Shown here one piece after another: positions 1 through 7,331 of a stretch of DNA of 34,036 bases (the stretch's first letter is position 1; every line of letters begins with the position of its first letter). The stretch lies in the NCBI RefSeq assembly GCF_002979555.1, contig NZ_PCOZ01000030.1:1-34036 (forward strand), written 5' to 3'. Below the pieces are notes generated by a model. The model was not told where the DNA came from. It searched no databases and saw only the letters and a program-made list of their open reading frames with translations. A program made the translations under genes and the position numbers. The DNA comes from Pseudomonas sp. MYb60. Its GTDB lineage: Bacteria > Pseudomonadota > Gammaproteobacteria > Pseudomonadales > Pseudomonadaceae.

Positions 1-132
1 GTGGGCGGGCGGGTGATCGACACCTTGGGGTTGGGCAGCCTGGGCTTTGCGGCCTCCGGGTTTATCCTGCTGTCGATCCTGCTGGCGTTGTGGTTGATGA
101 CCGCCAAGCAACCGGTCGCCACCCACCCCTGA
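1..132 (+). CDS. C-terminal end of an MFS transporter (partial)
   Basis: An open frame enters from the left edge and stops with TGA at 130-132. The 43 visible residues run from a polar GGRVIDTLGLG stretch into a hydrophobic helix (about GFILLSILLALWLM) and a short polar tail. This is the shape of the last transmembrane helix of a 12-helix major facilitator exporter of the YdhP/AraJ kind, where a glycine-rich loop precedes the final helix. The gene converges on the neighbouring nhaR gene, with only 4 bases between the two stop codons. The family call rests on this short tail and is only moderate; the substrate cannot be told. Confidence 0.5.
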   Translation: MGGRVIDTLGLGSLGFAASGFILLSILLALWLMTAKQPVATHP

Positions 133-136
133 GCTG

Positions 137-1039
137 TCAGGGCAGGGCGGTGAACAATTCCCGTCGCGCCCCTTCGGTAATCGCCACGATGCCGGGGTGC
201 TTGACCTTGCGCTCCACCGAGATGGCGTAAAACGACTCGGTGACCGCATCGGTCTGACCAATCAGCGCCACGCCGTATTGGCGCACCACTTCGTCGGCAA
301 TCACGCTGGGGGCGATGAAAATGCCACTGCCGGATTGGCCGAACGCCTGCATCAACGCGCTGTCGTCGAATTCGCCGATGATTTTCGGCTGTATCTGCTG
401 CTCGGCGAACCAGCGCTGCAAACGGCTGCGTACCACGGTTTCCGCGCCGGGGATCAATAGGGGCGCACCCTGCAAACACTGTGGGAAAGTGCCTGCGTAC
501 TCGTCAGCCAGGGCCTGGGTGGCGAAAAAGCTGATACCGCATTCGCCGAGTTTCTGGCTGTAGCCTTTAATGTCCAGGTGTGTGGGCATCGGGCTGTCGG
601 AAATCACCAGGTCCAAACGTTGGATCGCCAGGTCGGCCAGCAGGCGTTCGAGTTTGTCTTCACGGCAGGTGATGCGGATCGGCTCGCTCAGCTCCATGGT
701 CGGTGCAATCAGGCGGTAGACGATGGATTTGGGCACCACGTCCGCCACCCCAACGCGGAACACAATCTGCTGTTCATTGGGCTGCGCGCGCAGCATCGCC
801 TCCAATTGGTTGCCGGTCTGGAACATCTGTTCGGCGTAGGGCAGTGCCTGGCGCCCGGCTTCGGTCAGCTCCAGTTGGCGCCCGACGCGCTGAAACAGCG
901 CGATGCCGAAGGTCTGTTCCAGCAGGCTGATCTGCCCGCTGATGGTCTGCGGGGTCAGGTTCAGTTGCTCACAGGCGCGCACGATGCTGCCGGTCTTGGC
1001 CACGACCCAGAAGTAATGCAATTGTCGGTAATTGAGCAT
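137..1039 (-). CDS. nhaR: NhaR, LysR-family transcriptional activator
   Basis: LysR-type regulator of 300 residues. The N-terminal winged helix (LNYRQLHYFWVVAKTGSIVRA, then LTPQTISGQISLLE) matches NhaR closely, and the effector domain keeps NhaR blocks: VGVADVVPKSIV near residue 100, LDLVISDSPMP, GECGISFFAT, LLIPGAE, GEFDDSALMQAFG and IFIAPSVIADE. In E. coli NhaR senses sodium and activates the nhaA antiporter gene; that role is family knowledge, and no nhaA is visible here. I chose the ATG at 1039, which leaves only three residues before the conserved YRQLHYFW block, rather than the in-frame GTG at 1051. It is divergent from the small lipoprotein gene at 1174. Confidence 0.93.
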   Translation of the reverse strand: MLNYRQLHYFWVVAKTGSIVRACEQLNLTPQTISGQISLLEQTFGIALFQRVGRQLELTEAGRQALPYAEQMFQTGNQLEAMLRAQPNEQQIVFRVGVADVVPKSIVYRLIAPTMELSEPIRITCREDKLERLLADLAIQRLDLVISDSPMPTHLDIKGYSQKLGECGISFFATQALADEYAGTFPQCLQGAPLLIPGAETVVRSRLQRWFAEQQIQPKIIGEFDDSALMQAFGQSGSGIFIAPSVIADEVVRQYGVALIGQTDAVTESFYAISVERKVKHPGIVAITEGARRELFTALP

Positions 1040-1173
1040 GACCGTCGTCACTTCGTAAAAATCGAAGTATACGCGAGAAAAATACGAATTTTCCTGAACT
1101 GTTCGCCTGCATAGAATGCCTCGCTATCGCGGGGCCACTATTTGGACCCAATGGTTCTAACGAGGAATACGTC
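1040..1173. promoter_or_regulatory. Divergent promoter region, nhaR / lipoprotein
   Basis: This 134-base AT-richer spacer separates the divergent nhaR and lipoprotein genes. It contains TTCGTA at 1052-1057 and its inverse TACGAA at 1083-1088, each beside an A-rich run. Paired half sites like these could bind NhaR, because LysR regulators often act from the divergent intergenic region. The lipoprotein ORF is preceded by AACGAGGAA (ribosome-binding site) 6 bases before its ATG. No promoter boxes can be assigned with confidence. Confidence 0.3.
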
Positions 1174-1428
1174 ATGAAACTCAATTCTCTGGGCGCGGCC
1201 TCCTTGCTTGCGCTTTCATTGGTAGTGATCAGCGGCTGCGACCAGGTCGAAAAGAGCGCGCAACAAGTGATGGGCAAGGCCACTGAATCGGCCAAGCAAG
1301 CGATCGATGATACCCACAAGGCTGCCGAGCAGGCCTTGAGCGAAGCGACACAAGGCTTGATCAATCCGCAGAAGAAGGATGAAGATCAGGACGAGAAACA
1401 GCCGGAATCGAACAGTAAAGAAGCCTAA
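1174..1428 (+). CDS. Small predicted lipoprotein
   Basis: An 84-residue protein with a lipoprotein signal peptide: K3, a hydrophobic core (SLGAASLLALSLVV) and a lipobox ISGC with the lipidated Cys at 22. The mature part is a charged, alanine-rich helix (VEKSAQQVMGKATESAKQAIDDTHKAAEQALSEA in pieces) followed by a very acidic and lysine-rich tail rich in D, E, Q and K. This composition suggests an extended amphipathic helix anchored by lipid in the membrane facing the periplasm. A GAGG-type ribosome-binding site precedes the ATG. I recognise no named family. It lies 28 bases upstream of the TerC-family gene and is probably co-transcribed with it. Confidence 0.8.
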   Translation: MKLNSLGAASLLALSLVVISGCDQVEKSAQQVMGKATESAKQAIDDTHKAAEQALSEATQGLINPQKKDEDQDEKQPESNSKEA

Positions 1429-1456
1429 TTTCCCCGCACAACGTCAGGACTGACCT

Positions 1457-2206
1457 ATGGATTACCTTTTACAACTGGCCGCCAGCCCCACGGCGTGGGT
1501 CGCACTGGCTACCTTGATCGTGATGGAGATCGTGCTGGGCATCGATAACCTCATCTTCATCTCGATTCTCACCAACAAGCTGCCGGAGCAGCATCGGGCC
1601 AAGGCGCGACGCATCGGCATCAGCATGGCGTTGGTGTTGCGCCTGGGCCTGTTGAGTACCATCGCGTTCATCGTGCAGTTGACCACGCCGGTGTTCGAAG
1701 TGCTGGGCCAGGCGTTTTCGTGGAAGGACATGATCCTGATTGCCGGTGGCCTGTTCCTTGTGTGGAAGGCCACCACCGAGATCCATCACAGCATGGACCC
1801 GGAGCCGGAGGAGAAGGCCAGCGTCAGCAATACCGTCACCATCGGTTTTGCAGCGGCCATCGGGCAGATCCTGTTGCTGGACCTGGTGTTCTCCATCGAC
1901 AGCATCATTACCGCCGTGGGCATGACCGAGCACTTGCCGATCATGATCATCGCCGTGGTGACCTCGGTAATCGTGATGCTGGTAGCGGCCGAGCCGTTGG
2001 CCAAGTTCATCAACGACAACCCGACCGTGGTGATGCTGGCCCTGGGCTTCCTGATCATGATCGGCATGACGCTGATCGCCGAAGGCTTCGGCGCCCACGT
2101 GCCAAAAGGCTACGTGTACGCGGCGATGGCATTCTCGGCGGCCATCGAGTGCCTGAACATAGCGCGGCGCAACCGGCATAAGCGGTTGCTGGCAGCCCGC
2201 CAATAA
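1457..2206 (+). CDS. TerC-family integral membrane protein
   Basis: A 249-residue inner-membrane protein with about seven hydrophobic segments. The TerC signature is clear: ATLIVMEIVLGIDNLIFISIL near residues 19-39 and the mirrored LLLDLVFSIDSIITAVGM near 139-157, both carrying the acidic residues (E, D) inside helices thought to bind or move cations. The loop between them (HHSMDPEPEEKAS) is acidic and cytosolic by the positive-inside rule. The positively charged end RRNRHKRLLAARQ closes the protein. TerC/YgdQ/Alx relatives are linked to metal (Mn) efflux at the membrane and to tellurite resistance; the exact substrate here is unknown. The gene ends just before a strong hairpin terminator at 2209. 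Confidence 0.9.
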   Translation: MDYLLQLAASPTAWVALATLIVMEIVLGIDNLIFISILTNKLPEQHRAKARRIGISMALVLRLGLLSTIAFIVQLTTPVFEVLGQAFSWKDMILIAGGLFLVWKATTEIHHSMDPEPEEKASVSNTVTIGFAAAIGQILLLDLVFSIDSIITAVGMTEHLPIMIIAVVTSVIVMLVAAEPLAKFINDNPTVVMLALGFLIMIGMTLIAEGFGAHVPKGYVYAAMAFSAAIECLNIARRNRHKRLLAARQ

Positions 2207-2208
2207 TC

Positions 2209-2238
2209 AAATGGGGCCTTGAAAGGCCCCATTTTTTT
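2209..2238. terminator. Rho-independent terminator, usable on both strands
   Basis: The stem AAATGGGGCCTT / AAGGCCCCATTT has a two-base loop region (GA) and is followed on the plus strand by a T run (2231-2238). On the minus strand the same stem ends in its own U run. It sits 3 bases after the TerC-family stop codon and 50 bases after the end of the converging histidine phosphatase gene, so it can terminate both. Confidence 0.9.
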
Positions 2239-2287
2239 GGCTGGCTGATTATGGCAAGGGCGCTCACCCCCTCAGAACCACTCACCC

Positions 2288-2989
2288 CTAGGAATCTGCG
2301 CTGAGCTGCGTAGGATCCGGGCAATCCGTATCGCCGTTATTCAACCCCTGCTTGTAGTTGCGGCTCAGCAGCGTGGCCTTGCCGTTGTGCCAGGTCAGTT
2401 TCAGCACATACAGGGTGTCATAGTCACCGCCGGACCAATCGTCGGTAATCGTGTGCTTTTGCCCTGATGCTTCACTGGCGACCTTGTTGATCAACTCCGG
2501 CAGATAACCGTGGGACCAGGCGGTGTAGATGATGGAGTTGTGGTACTTGTCGTCCACCAATTCATCGGCCAGGTCACTGGTGTCATTCGCTGAATACTCG
2601 ATGTTCACCGGCAGGCCCAGCTTGATCGCGCTGGGACTGATGGTCATCAGCGGGCGAATGTAGCTGTAGGAATTGTCCAGTTCACCTTCCTCGACGTTGC
2701 GCGTCGGGTTGGCGGCGAACACAAAGTCGGCCTTGCCGAATTTTTCCGGCAGCAGGGTGGCCAGGTTCATTGCGCGATTGAGGCCCTGGCAGTTGAGCTG
2801 GCCCAGGCCGCCGGCGGGTTTTTCGCCGTGACGCAGGAATACCAGGGTTTGCACGCCGTCGGCGGGTTCGGCCTTGCTGGTGCGCGACTCCAACGTCAGG
2901 CCAATGGCACCACCTACCAGCAACAGCGGCAACATGATGTATGAATAACGTTTCAGGTGCAGCGCAAGGCACAGAGGCTTGAGGTTCAT
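2288..2989 (-). CDS. Histidine phosphatase-family protein, membrane-anchored
   Basis: A 233-residue protein with the histidine phosphatase (phosphoglycerate mutase-like) signature FLRHGEKP: Arg53, His54 (the phosphorylated residue) and Gly55. A second conserved block, YTAWSHGYLPELI, supplies the other catalytic His. An N-terminal hydrophobic helix (about residues 16-34, YSYIMLPLLLVGGAIGLTL) suggests a membrane anchor or uncleaved signal, placing the domain in the periplasm. I took the ATG at 2989 because the start at 3094 would add 35 low-complexity residues ahead of the anchor. Ribosome-binding sites are poor at both starts. The substrate is unknown. It is divergent from the GST gene. Confidence 0.8.
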   Translation of the reverse strand: MNLKPLCLALHLKRYSYIMLPLLLVGGAIGLTLESRTSKAEPADGVQTLVFLRHGEKPAGGLGQLNCQGLNRAMNLATLLPEKFGKADFVFAANPTRNVEEGELDNSYSYIRPLMTISPSAIKLGLPVNIEYSANDTSDLADELVDDKYHNSIIYTAWSHGYLPELINKVASEASGQKHTITDDWSGGDYDTLYVLKLTWHNGKATLLSRNYKQGLNNGDTDCPDPTQLSADS

Positions 2990-3241
2990 GGGTATCGAGT
3001 CTTCAGTGCATCGGGTGAGGGCGGACAAGCCCGGCCCCAGTGGCACCAAGGGCGCCCTGCGGTATTCCTTGTCGATATAGCAAGGTGCCTCCATTCACCC
3101 ATCAAGCGCAGTTAAGAGTGTGCGAGGGCCCATTGGTTCGCCCAGAGCGGATAATAGCCGGCGGATATTGCGCATTCATGACCCGAGCAGGACAGCGGGC
3201 AGATGACTATCATGGGGGCTTTGCGCCCAAGGTATTTGTCG

Positions 3242-3940
3242 ATGAACCCACTCGCCGCGTTCCCGATCAACAGCAAATGGCCCGCCCAGCATCCCGAGCG
3301 GCTACAGCTCTATTCGTTGCCGACACCCAATGGCGTCAAGGTATCGATCATGCTTGAAGAGTTGGGCCTGCCTTACGAGGCGCACAAGGTCAGCTTCGAG
3401 ACCCAGGACCAATTGTCTCCCGAGTTTCTGTCCCTGAATCCCAATAACAAGATCCCCGCGATCATCGACCCCAATGGTCCAGGCGAGGTGCCACTGGCGC
3501 TGTTCGAGTCTGGCGCGATCCTGATCTACCTGGCGGAAAAAACCAGCCAACTGCTCCCCGAAGACCCGGCTGCCCGCTACGAAACGCTCCAGTGGCTGAT
3601 GTTCCAGATGGGCGGCATCGGTCCGATGTTCGGCCAGTTGGGGTTCTTCAACAAATTCGCCGGCAAGGCCTACGAAGACAAGCGTCCTCGCGACCGCTAC
3701 GCCGCCGAATCCCGACGCCTGCTCGATGTGCTGGAAAAGCGCCTGCTGGGTCGCACCTGGATCATGGGCGACGCGTACAGCATCGCTGACATCGCCACGT
3801 TCCCGTGGATTCGCAACCTGATCGGCTTTTACGAATCCGGCGACCTGGTGGGCATCGCCGACTTCCCAAACGTACTGCGCGCCCTGGATGGTTTCGTAGC
3901 CCGGCCGGCGGTGATCCGTGGCCTGAATATTCCGAGCTGA
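3242..3940 (+). CDS. yfcG: Glutathione S-transferase of the YfcG/YghU (Nu) type
   Basis: A 232-residue protein with a thioredoxin-fold N-domain (LQLYSLPTPNGVKVSIMLEE) and an all-helical C-domain. The SLPTPNG loop carries the Thr and Asn that replace the usual catalytic Tyr/Ser in Nu-class enzymes. NPNNKIPAI holds the cis-proline, and LFESGAILIYLAEKT is the glutathione-binding block. E. coli YfcG binds two glutathiones and works as a disulfide-bond reductase; I infer the same activity here. The ATG at 3242 is preferred over 3203: it has AAGG 9 bases upstream, and the AAFPINSKWPAQHP lead-in is conserved in pseudomonads. The PhzF remnant starts 4 bases after its stop. Confidence 0.88.
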   Translation: MNPLAAFPINSKWPAQHPERLQLYSLPTPNGVKVSIMLEELGLPYEAHKVSFETQDQLSPEFLSLNPNNKIPAIIDPNGPGEVPLALFESGAILIYLAEKTSQLLPEDPAARYETLQWLMFQMGGIGPMFGQLGFFNKFAGKAYEDKRPRDRYAAESRRLLDVLEKRLLGRTWIMGDAYSIADIATFPWIRNLIGFYESGDLVGIADFPNVLRALDGFVARPAVIRGLNIPS

Positions 3941-3944
3941 GCCC

Positions 3945-4133
3945 ATGCCGACCTTCGATTTCAAGCAACTGGACGAATTCGGCCGCCTATCGCTCAAAGG
4001 CAACCCGCTGGCCGTGGTGCTCGGAGCCGACAGCCTGAATGCGGGCGTCGCCCAGTGTTTACTTGCCGAAGGTCTGGCGCCGGGTCGTTATGTCGTCGGC
4101 CAGGGCACGGCCCTGGGGCGCGTGCAGCTTTAG
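3945..4133 (+). pseudogene. PhzF-family remnant with internal deletion
   Basis: A 62-codon open frame. Its first ~30 residues (FDFKQLDEFGRLSLKGNPLA, then VVLGADSL) match the N-terminus of PhzF-family isomerases (F-x-Q-x-D-V-F...GNP-x-AVV). Its last ~25 (LAEGLAPGRYVVGQGTALGR) match the family's C-terminal strand, where intact members read ...GLV...YIRQGRAMGR. About 200 central residues, including the catalytic Glu and Asp and the CGHAT motif, are missing, and the frame stays open across the join. It starts 4 bases after the GST stop, so it may still be translated. It belongs to a different subgroup from the intact PhzF gene at 30609. A short genuine gene is possible but less likely. Confidence 0.65.
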
Positions 4134-4247
4134 ATCAAGACATTATTACGACCCGCGCAATAGACTATTGGCCCGTCGGCGTTTGTGTTGCCGGGGCCAA
4201 GGGGCATAAGCTTTCGCCCCAAAGTGTTGACCTTATCCAGGAAAATC

Positions 4248-5222
4248 ATGACCAGCCAGTTCCCCCAAGCCCGTCCACGCCGCCTGCGCCGCTCCCCGGA
4301 GCTGCGCGGTCTGTTCCAGGAAACCGAGTTCACCCTTAACGACCTGGTGCTGCCGATCTTTGTCGAAGAAGAAATCGACGACTTCGTGCCGATCACCAGC
4401 ATGCCCGGCGTGCAGCGCATTCCAGAGAAAAAACTCGCCGCCGAGATCGAGCGTTACGCCCGTGCCGGCATCAAGTCGGTGATGACGTTTGGCGTGTCCC
4501 ACCACTTGGACGCCAGCGGGAGCGACACCTGGAAAGAACGCGGCCTGGTCTCGCGCATGTCCTCGATCATCAAGGACGCCGTGCCGGAAATGATCGTGAT
4601 GTCCGACACCTGCTTCTGCGAATACACCGACCACGGCCATTGCGGCGTGATGCACGGCGCCCACGTCGACAACGACGCGACCCTGGTCAATCTCGGTAAA
4701 CAGGCCGTGGCCGCCGCCCGTGCGGGGGCTGACGTCATTGCCCCTTCGGCGGCAATGGACGGCCAGGTCCAGGCAATCCGACGCGCCCTGGATGACGCGG
4801 GCTTCACCCATATCCCGATCATGGCCTACTCGACCAAATTCGCTTCGGCCCTCTACGGCCCCTTCCGTGAGGCGGGCGGCAGTGCCCTGAAAGGCGACCG
4901 CAAAAGCTACCAGATGAACCCGATGAACCGCCGCGAAGCCGTGCGCGAATCGCTGCTCGACGAACAGGAAGGCGCGGACGCGCTGATGGTTAAACCGGCC
5001 GGTGCGTATCTGGACATCATCCGCGACATCCGCGAAACCTCACGCCTGCCGGTGGCGGCGTACCAGGTGAGCGGTGAGTACGCGATGATCAAATTCGGCG
5101 CGCAGGCGGGGGCGATTGATGAAGACCGTGTAGTGCGTGAGACGTTGGGCTCGATCAAGCGGGCTGGGGCGGATTTGATCTTTACGTACTTTGCGATGGA
5201 TTTGGCGTTGGCGGGGATCTGA
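4248..5222 (+). CDS. hemB: Delta-aminolevulinic acid dehydratase (porphobilinogen synthase), zinc type
   Basis: A 324-residue enzyme that condenses two 5-aminolevulinate molecules into porphobilinogen in the cytosolic haem pathway. The two Schiff-base lysines are present: Lys197 in MAYSTKFAS and Lys249 in ALMVKPAGAY. The metal loop SDTCFCEYTDHGHC has three cysteines (122, 124, 132), which is the catalytic zinc site of the E. coli/mammalian type. The characterised P. aeruginosa enzyme instead has aspartates in this loop and uses magnesium, so this may be a second, zinc-dependent paralogue. The start at 4248 follows CCAGGAAAATC (ribosome-binding site). The spacer from the PhzF remnant is 114 bases, so it likely has its own promoter. 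Confidence 0.95.
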   Translation: MTSQFPQARPRRLRRSPELRGLFQETEFTLNDLVLPIFVEEEIDDFVPITSMPGVQRIPEKKLAAEIERYARAGIKSVMTFGVSHHLDASGSDTWKERGLVSRMSSIIKDAVPEMIVMSDTCFCEYTDHGHCGVMHGAHVDNDATLVNLGKQAVAAARAGADVIAPSAAMDGQVQAIRRALDDAGFTHIPIMAYSTKFASALYGPFREAGGSALKGDRKSYQMNPMNRREAVRESLLDEQEGADALMVKPAGAYLDIIRDIRETSRLPVAAYQVSGEYAMIKFGAQAGAIDEDRVVRETLGSIKRAGADLIFTYFAMDLALAGI

Positions 5223-5238
5223 GGTCACGGCATTACAC

Positions 5239-5280
5239 TGTGGCGAGGGAGCTTGCTCCCGCTGGGCTGCTTAGCAGCCC
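5239..5280. repeat. REP-like double palindrome after hemB
   Basis: Two adjacent hairpins: GGGAGC-TT-GCTCCC at 5247-5260 and GGGCTGC-TTA-GCAGCCC at 5264-5280, preceded by TGTGGCGA. This is the common P. fluorescens-type extragenic palindrome with GTGGCGAGGGAGCTTGCTCC. It lies 16 bases downstream of the hemB stop and may stabilise or terminate the hemB transcript; it abuts the end of the minus-strand remnant. Confidence 0.75.
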
Positions 5281-5599
5281 TTAGCGAGTGAACTCGCCAT
5301 TGGCGTGATTAAACACAATGCGGTTGTTGTCGGGCAGGCGCAAAATTTTCAGTTGGCCGCAGTTGTCGTAGCCGTATTCATACGCCGTCACCGCGCAACC
5401 AGCGTTCGAGCGGCGCGATCACCGACTGACAGGAGGGGTACAGCGCCTGCCAATGCGCCTTGGAAACATTGGGATAAAAATTGAGGGGCTTTGCAGAGGT
5501 TCCCAGGGCGGGGGAGTAGAGCTCATGCGGCGGTTGCGTGGGAGGTTTCTTCAGGCAATGATCAATGCACATTGATCGGCGAACCCTGTTTAGACTCAC
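5281..5599 (-). pseudogene. Frameshifted remnant with a YD/RHS-repeat-like end
   Basis: Read on the minus strand, one frame (5378-5599) gives a 73-residue peptide ending ...CQSVIAPLERWLRGDGV-stop. The overlapping frame continues as ...TAYEYGYDNCGQLKILRLPD and NNRIVFNHANGEFTR, stopping with TAA at 5281-5283. Joining the two needs a single-base shift near 5376-5400. The pattern Y-x-YD-x-x-G-Q-L-x-x-L-x-LPD-x-x-x-I-x-F-x-x-x-x-G resembles an RHS/YD repeat. This looks like a decayed 3' end of an RHS-type gene, or a small frameshifted gene of unknown family. The 5' part is not recognised and may not be coding. It is divergent from the lipoprotein gene at 5647. Confidence 0.35.
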
Positions 5600-5646
5600 A
5601 GGTCGATATCTGCACTGTCCGGCCAGCCGTTACCCAAGGAAACCCC

Positions 5647-6732
5647 ATGCCTTCAAGCCGCCTGCTCCTGTGCGTCATGCCCTTGCTGATACTGGCGGGT
5701 TGCTCCACCTCCCGTGGCCCTCAGCAACCGGAGCGCAGCGAAACCGAGGTGAAGGCTCAGATTGTGCGCCTGTTACCGGTCAAGCTCGCGGATCGCAACG
5801 GCTGGGCACAGGACATTTACACGGCGTTCGACACTCAGAAAATCTATCCCAGTACCGAGAACATCTGCGCCGTGCTGGCGGTGACCGAGCAGGAGTCAAC
5901 CTATCAAGTCGATCCGCCCGTGCCGAATATGGGCAAGATTGCTCAGGAGGAAATCCTGCGCCGTGCGGGAAAAGTCCATGTGCCGGCCTTTGTGGTACGC
6001 AGCGCCTTGCAACTCAGCTCACCCACCGGCAAGACCTACGCCGACCGTTTGAACGCGGCGCGCACAGAGAGGGATCTCAGCAGCATCTTCGATGACTTCA
6101 TCAGCATGGTGCCGTTGGGCAAGACGCTGTTTGGCGGTTTCAACCCGGTGCATACCGCTGGCCCCATGCAGGTCAGCATCGACTTTGCACAGAAACAGGC
6201 GCGGGGTTATCCCTACACGGTGGACGGCAGTATCCGACGCGAAGTCTTCACTCGCCGGGGTGGCATGTACTTCGGCATCGCCCACTTGTTGGGTTATCCG
6301 GTGAACTACGACCAGCCGCTGTACCGCTTTGCCGACTTCAACGCGGGGTGGTACGCCAGCCGCAACGCCGCTTTCCAGGCCGCCGTCAGCCGCGCGTCGG
6401 GTACGGAGTTGGCGCTGGACGGGGACTTGATTCGTTACGGCTCGTTGCTACCCGGCACCACCGAGCTGGCCGTACGCTCGCTGGGCGCGAAACTGGATAT
6501 GCGCAACCCCAGCATCCGCAGCCAGCTGGAGCAGGGCGAGCAGTTGGACTTTGAAGAGACCACCCTCTACAAACGGGTATTCGCCCTGGCCGACAAAGCC
6601 GCCGGCAAGCCGATGCCCCGGGCGATTTTGCCGGGTATCGTCCTCAAGAGCCCGAAGATCACCCGCAATCTCACCACGGCGTGGTTCGCCAAGCGGGTGG
6701 ATGAGCGTTACCAGCGCTGCATGAAGCGCTGA
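5647..6732 (+). CDS. DUF1615-family lipoprotein
   Basis: A 361-residue predicted lipoprotein. The signal peptide has a hydrophobic core LLLCVMPLLILAGC with the lipidated Cys at 19. The mature protein carries blocks I associate with DUF1615: WAQDIYTAFDTQKIYPSTEN, ICAVLAVTEQESTYQVDPPV, GPMQVSIDFA, RRGGMYFGIAHLLGYPVNYD and FADFNAGWYASRNAAFQ. The E-Q-E-S-T-Y and GPMQV motifs recall the catalytic-Glu and goose-type lysozyme-like folds, so a peptidoglycan-related role is possible but not shown. The start has AAGGAA 5 bases upstream; the longer frame from 5491 lacks a signal peptide and is rejected. It is likely monocistronic, with 119 bases to the next gene. Confidence 0.85.
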   Translation: MPSSRLLLCVMPLLILAGCSTSRGPQQPERSETEVKAQIVRLLPVKLADRNGWAQDIYTAFDTQKIYPSTENICAVLAVTEQESTYQVDPPVPNMGKIAQEEILRRAGKVHVPAFVVRSALQLSSPTGKTYADRLNAARTERDLSSIFDDFISMVPLGKTLFGGFNPVHTAGPMQVSIDFAQKQARGYPYTVDGSIRREVFTRRGGMYFGIAHLLGYPVNYDQPLYRFADFNAGWYASRNAAFQAAVSRASGTELALDGDLIRYGSLLPGTTELAVRSLGAKLDMRNPSIRSQLEQGEQLDFEETTLYKRVFALADKAAGKPMPRAILPGIVLKSPKITRNLTTAWFAKRVDERYQRCMKR

Positions 6733-6851
6733 CTGTCGTGGTTCTGGCGTATTGACGCAAAGCATCGTGCAGGATTTGCACCGCTAATGGTGATGGCCGC
6801 TGCTTGCCGCCAGGCGTACACCTCAACGCTTGTCCCAATGAAGAACCCGCC

Positions 6852-7274
6852 ATGATCGCAAACGCCGTGCCCGAAGGTTTTGTTGCGTTGCCCCGCAGCA
6901 GTCCGCTGCTGGAGCTTCTGGGCCCGGCCTATTGCCGGGGTGAAGGCCTGCAACTGGAGATCGGCCTACGTGCCGATAATCGCCATGCCAATGGACGCGG
7001 CACGGTGCATGGCGGGGTGTTGGCGACGCTGGCGGATGTCGGTATGGGTTATGCGATGGCGTTTTCCAGTGAGCCACCATTACCGTTGATTACGGCGAGC
7101 ATGACGTTGGATTACCTGGGGGCGGTGCAAGTGGGGGAGTGGATGGTGGTGCGGTTGGAGCATCACAAGCGTGGGCGGCAGATGGCGTTTGCCACGGTGA
7201 GTCTGCAGGTTGGGGAGAAGGTCGTGGCGCGGGCGAGTGCGGTGTTTGCAGTGCCGCAATCTGCCAGGCAGTGA
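6852..7274 (+). CDS. PaaI-type hotdog-fold thioesterase
   Basis: A 140-residue single hotdog domain. The signature HANGRGTVHGGVLATLADVGMGYA includes the HGG-x-x-x-x-x-x-D block of PaaI/4HBT thioesterases, in which the Asp/Glu and the HGG amides activate the water. ITASMTLDYLGAV and the final strand ARASAVFAVP complete the fold. These enzymes hydrolyse acyl- or aryl-CoA esters in the cytosol; the substrate here is unknown. I used the ATG at 6852 because the longer frame from 6804 adds residues outside the fold. The ribosome-binding site is weak (GAAG). The gene converges on atoB, with a REP palindrome in the 57-base gap. Confidence 0.85.
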   Translation: MIANAVPEGFVALPRSSPLLELLGPAYCRGEGLQLEIGLRADNRHANGRGTVHGGVLATLADVGMGYAMAFSSEPPLPLITASMTLDYLGAVQVGEWMVVRLEHHKRGRQMAFATVSLQVGEKVVARASAVFAVPQSARQ

Positions 7275-7283
7275 AGATCAAAT

Positions 7284-7307
7284 GGGGAGGGGGCAAGCCC
7301 CTTCCCA
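7284..7307. repeat. REP palindrome between convergent genes
   Basis: GGGAGGGGGC-AA-GCCCCTTCCC forms a hairpin with one mismatch in a 10-base stem. It is a variant of the TGTGGGAGGGG REP found at several gene ends in this window. It lies between the thioesterase stop (7274) and the atoB stop (7332) and could act as a shared terminator or RNA-stabilising element. Confidence 0.7.
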
Positions 7308-7331
7308 CAATTGAATGGTGTTGATTGCTAC

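Noticed and set aside
4165..4205. Inverted TTGGCCC / GGGGCCAA pair upstream of hemB
   Set aside because: Only 7 paired bases around a long loop and no U run; not convincing as terminator or riboswitch.
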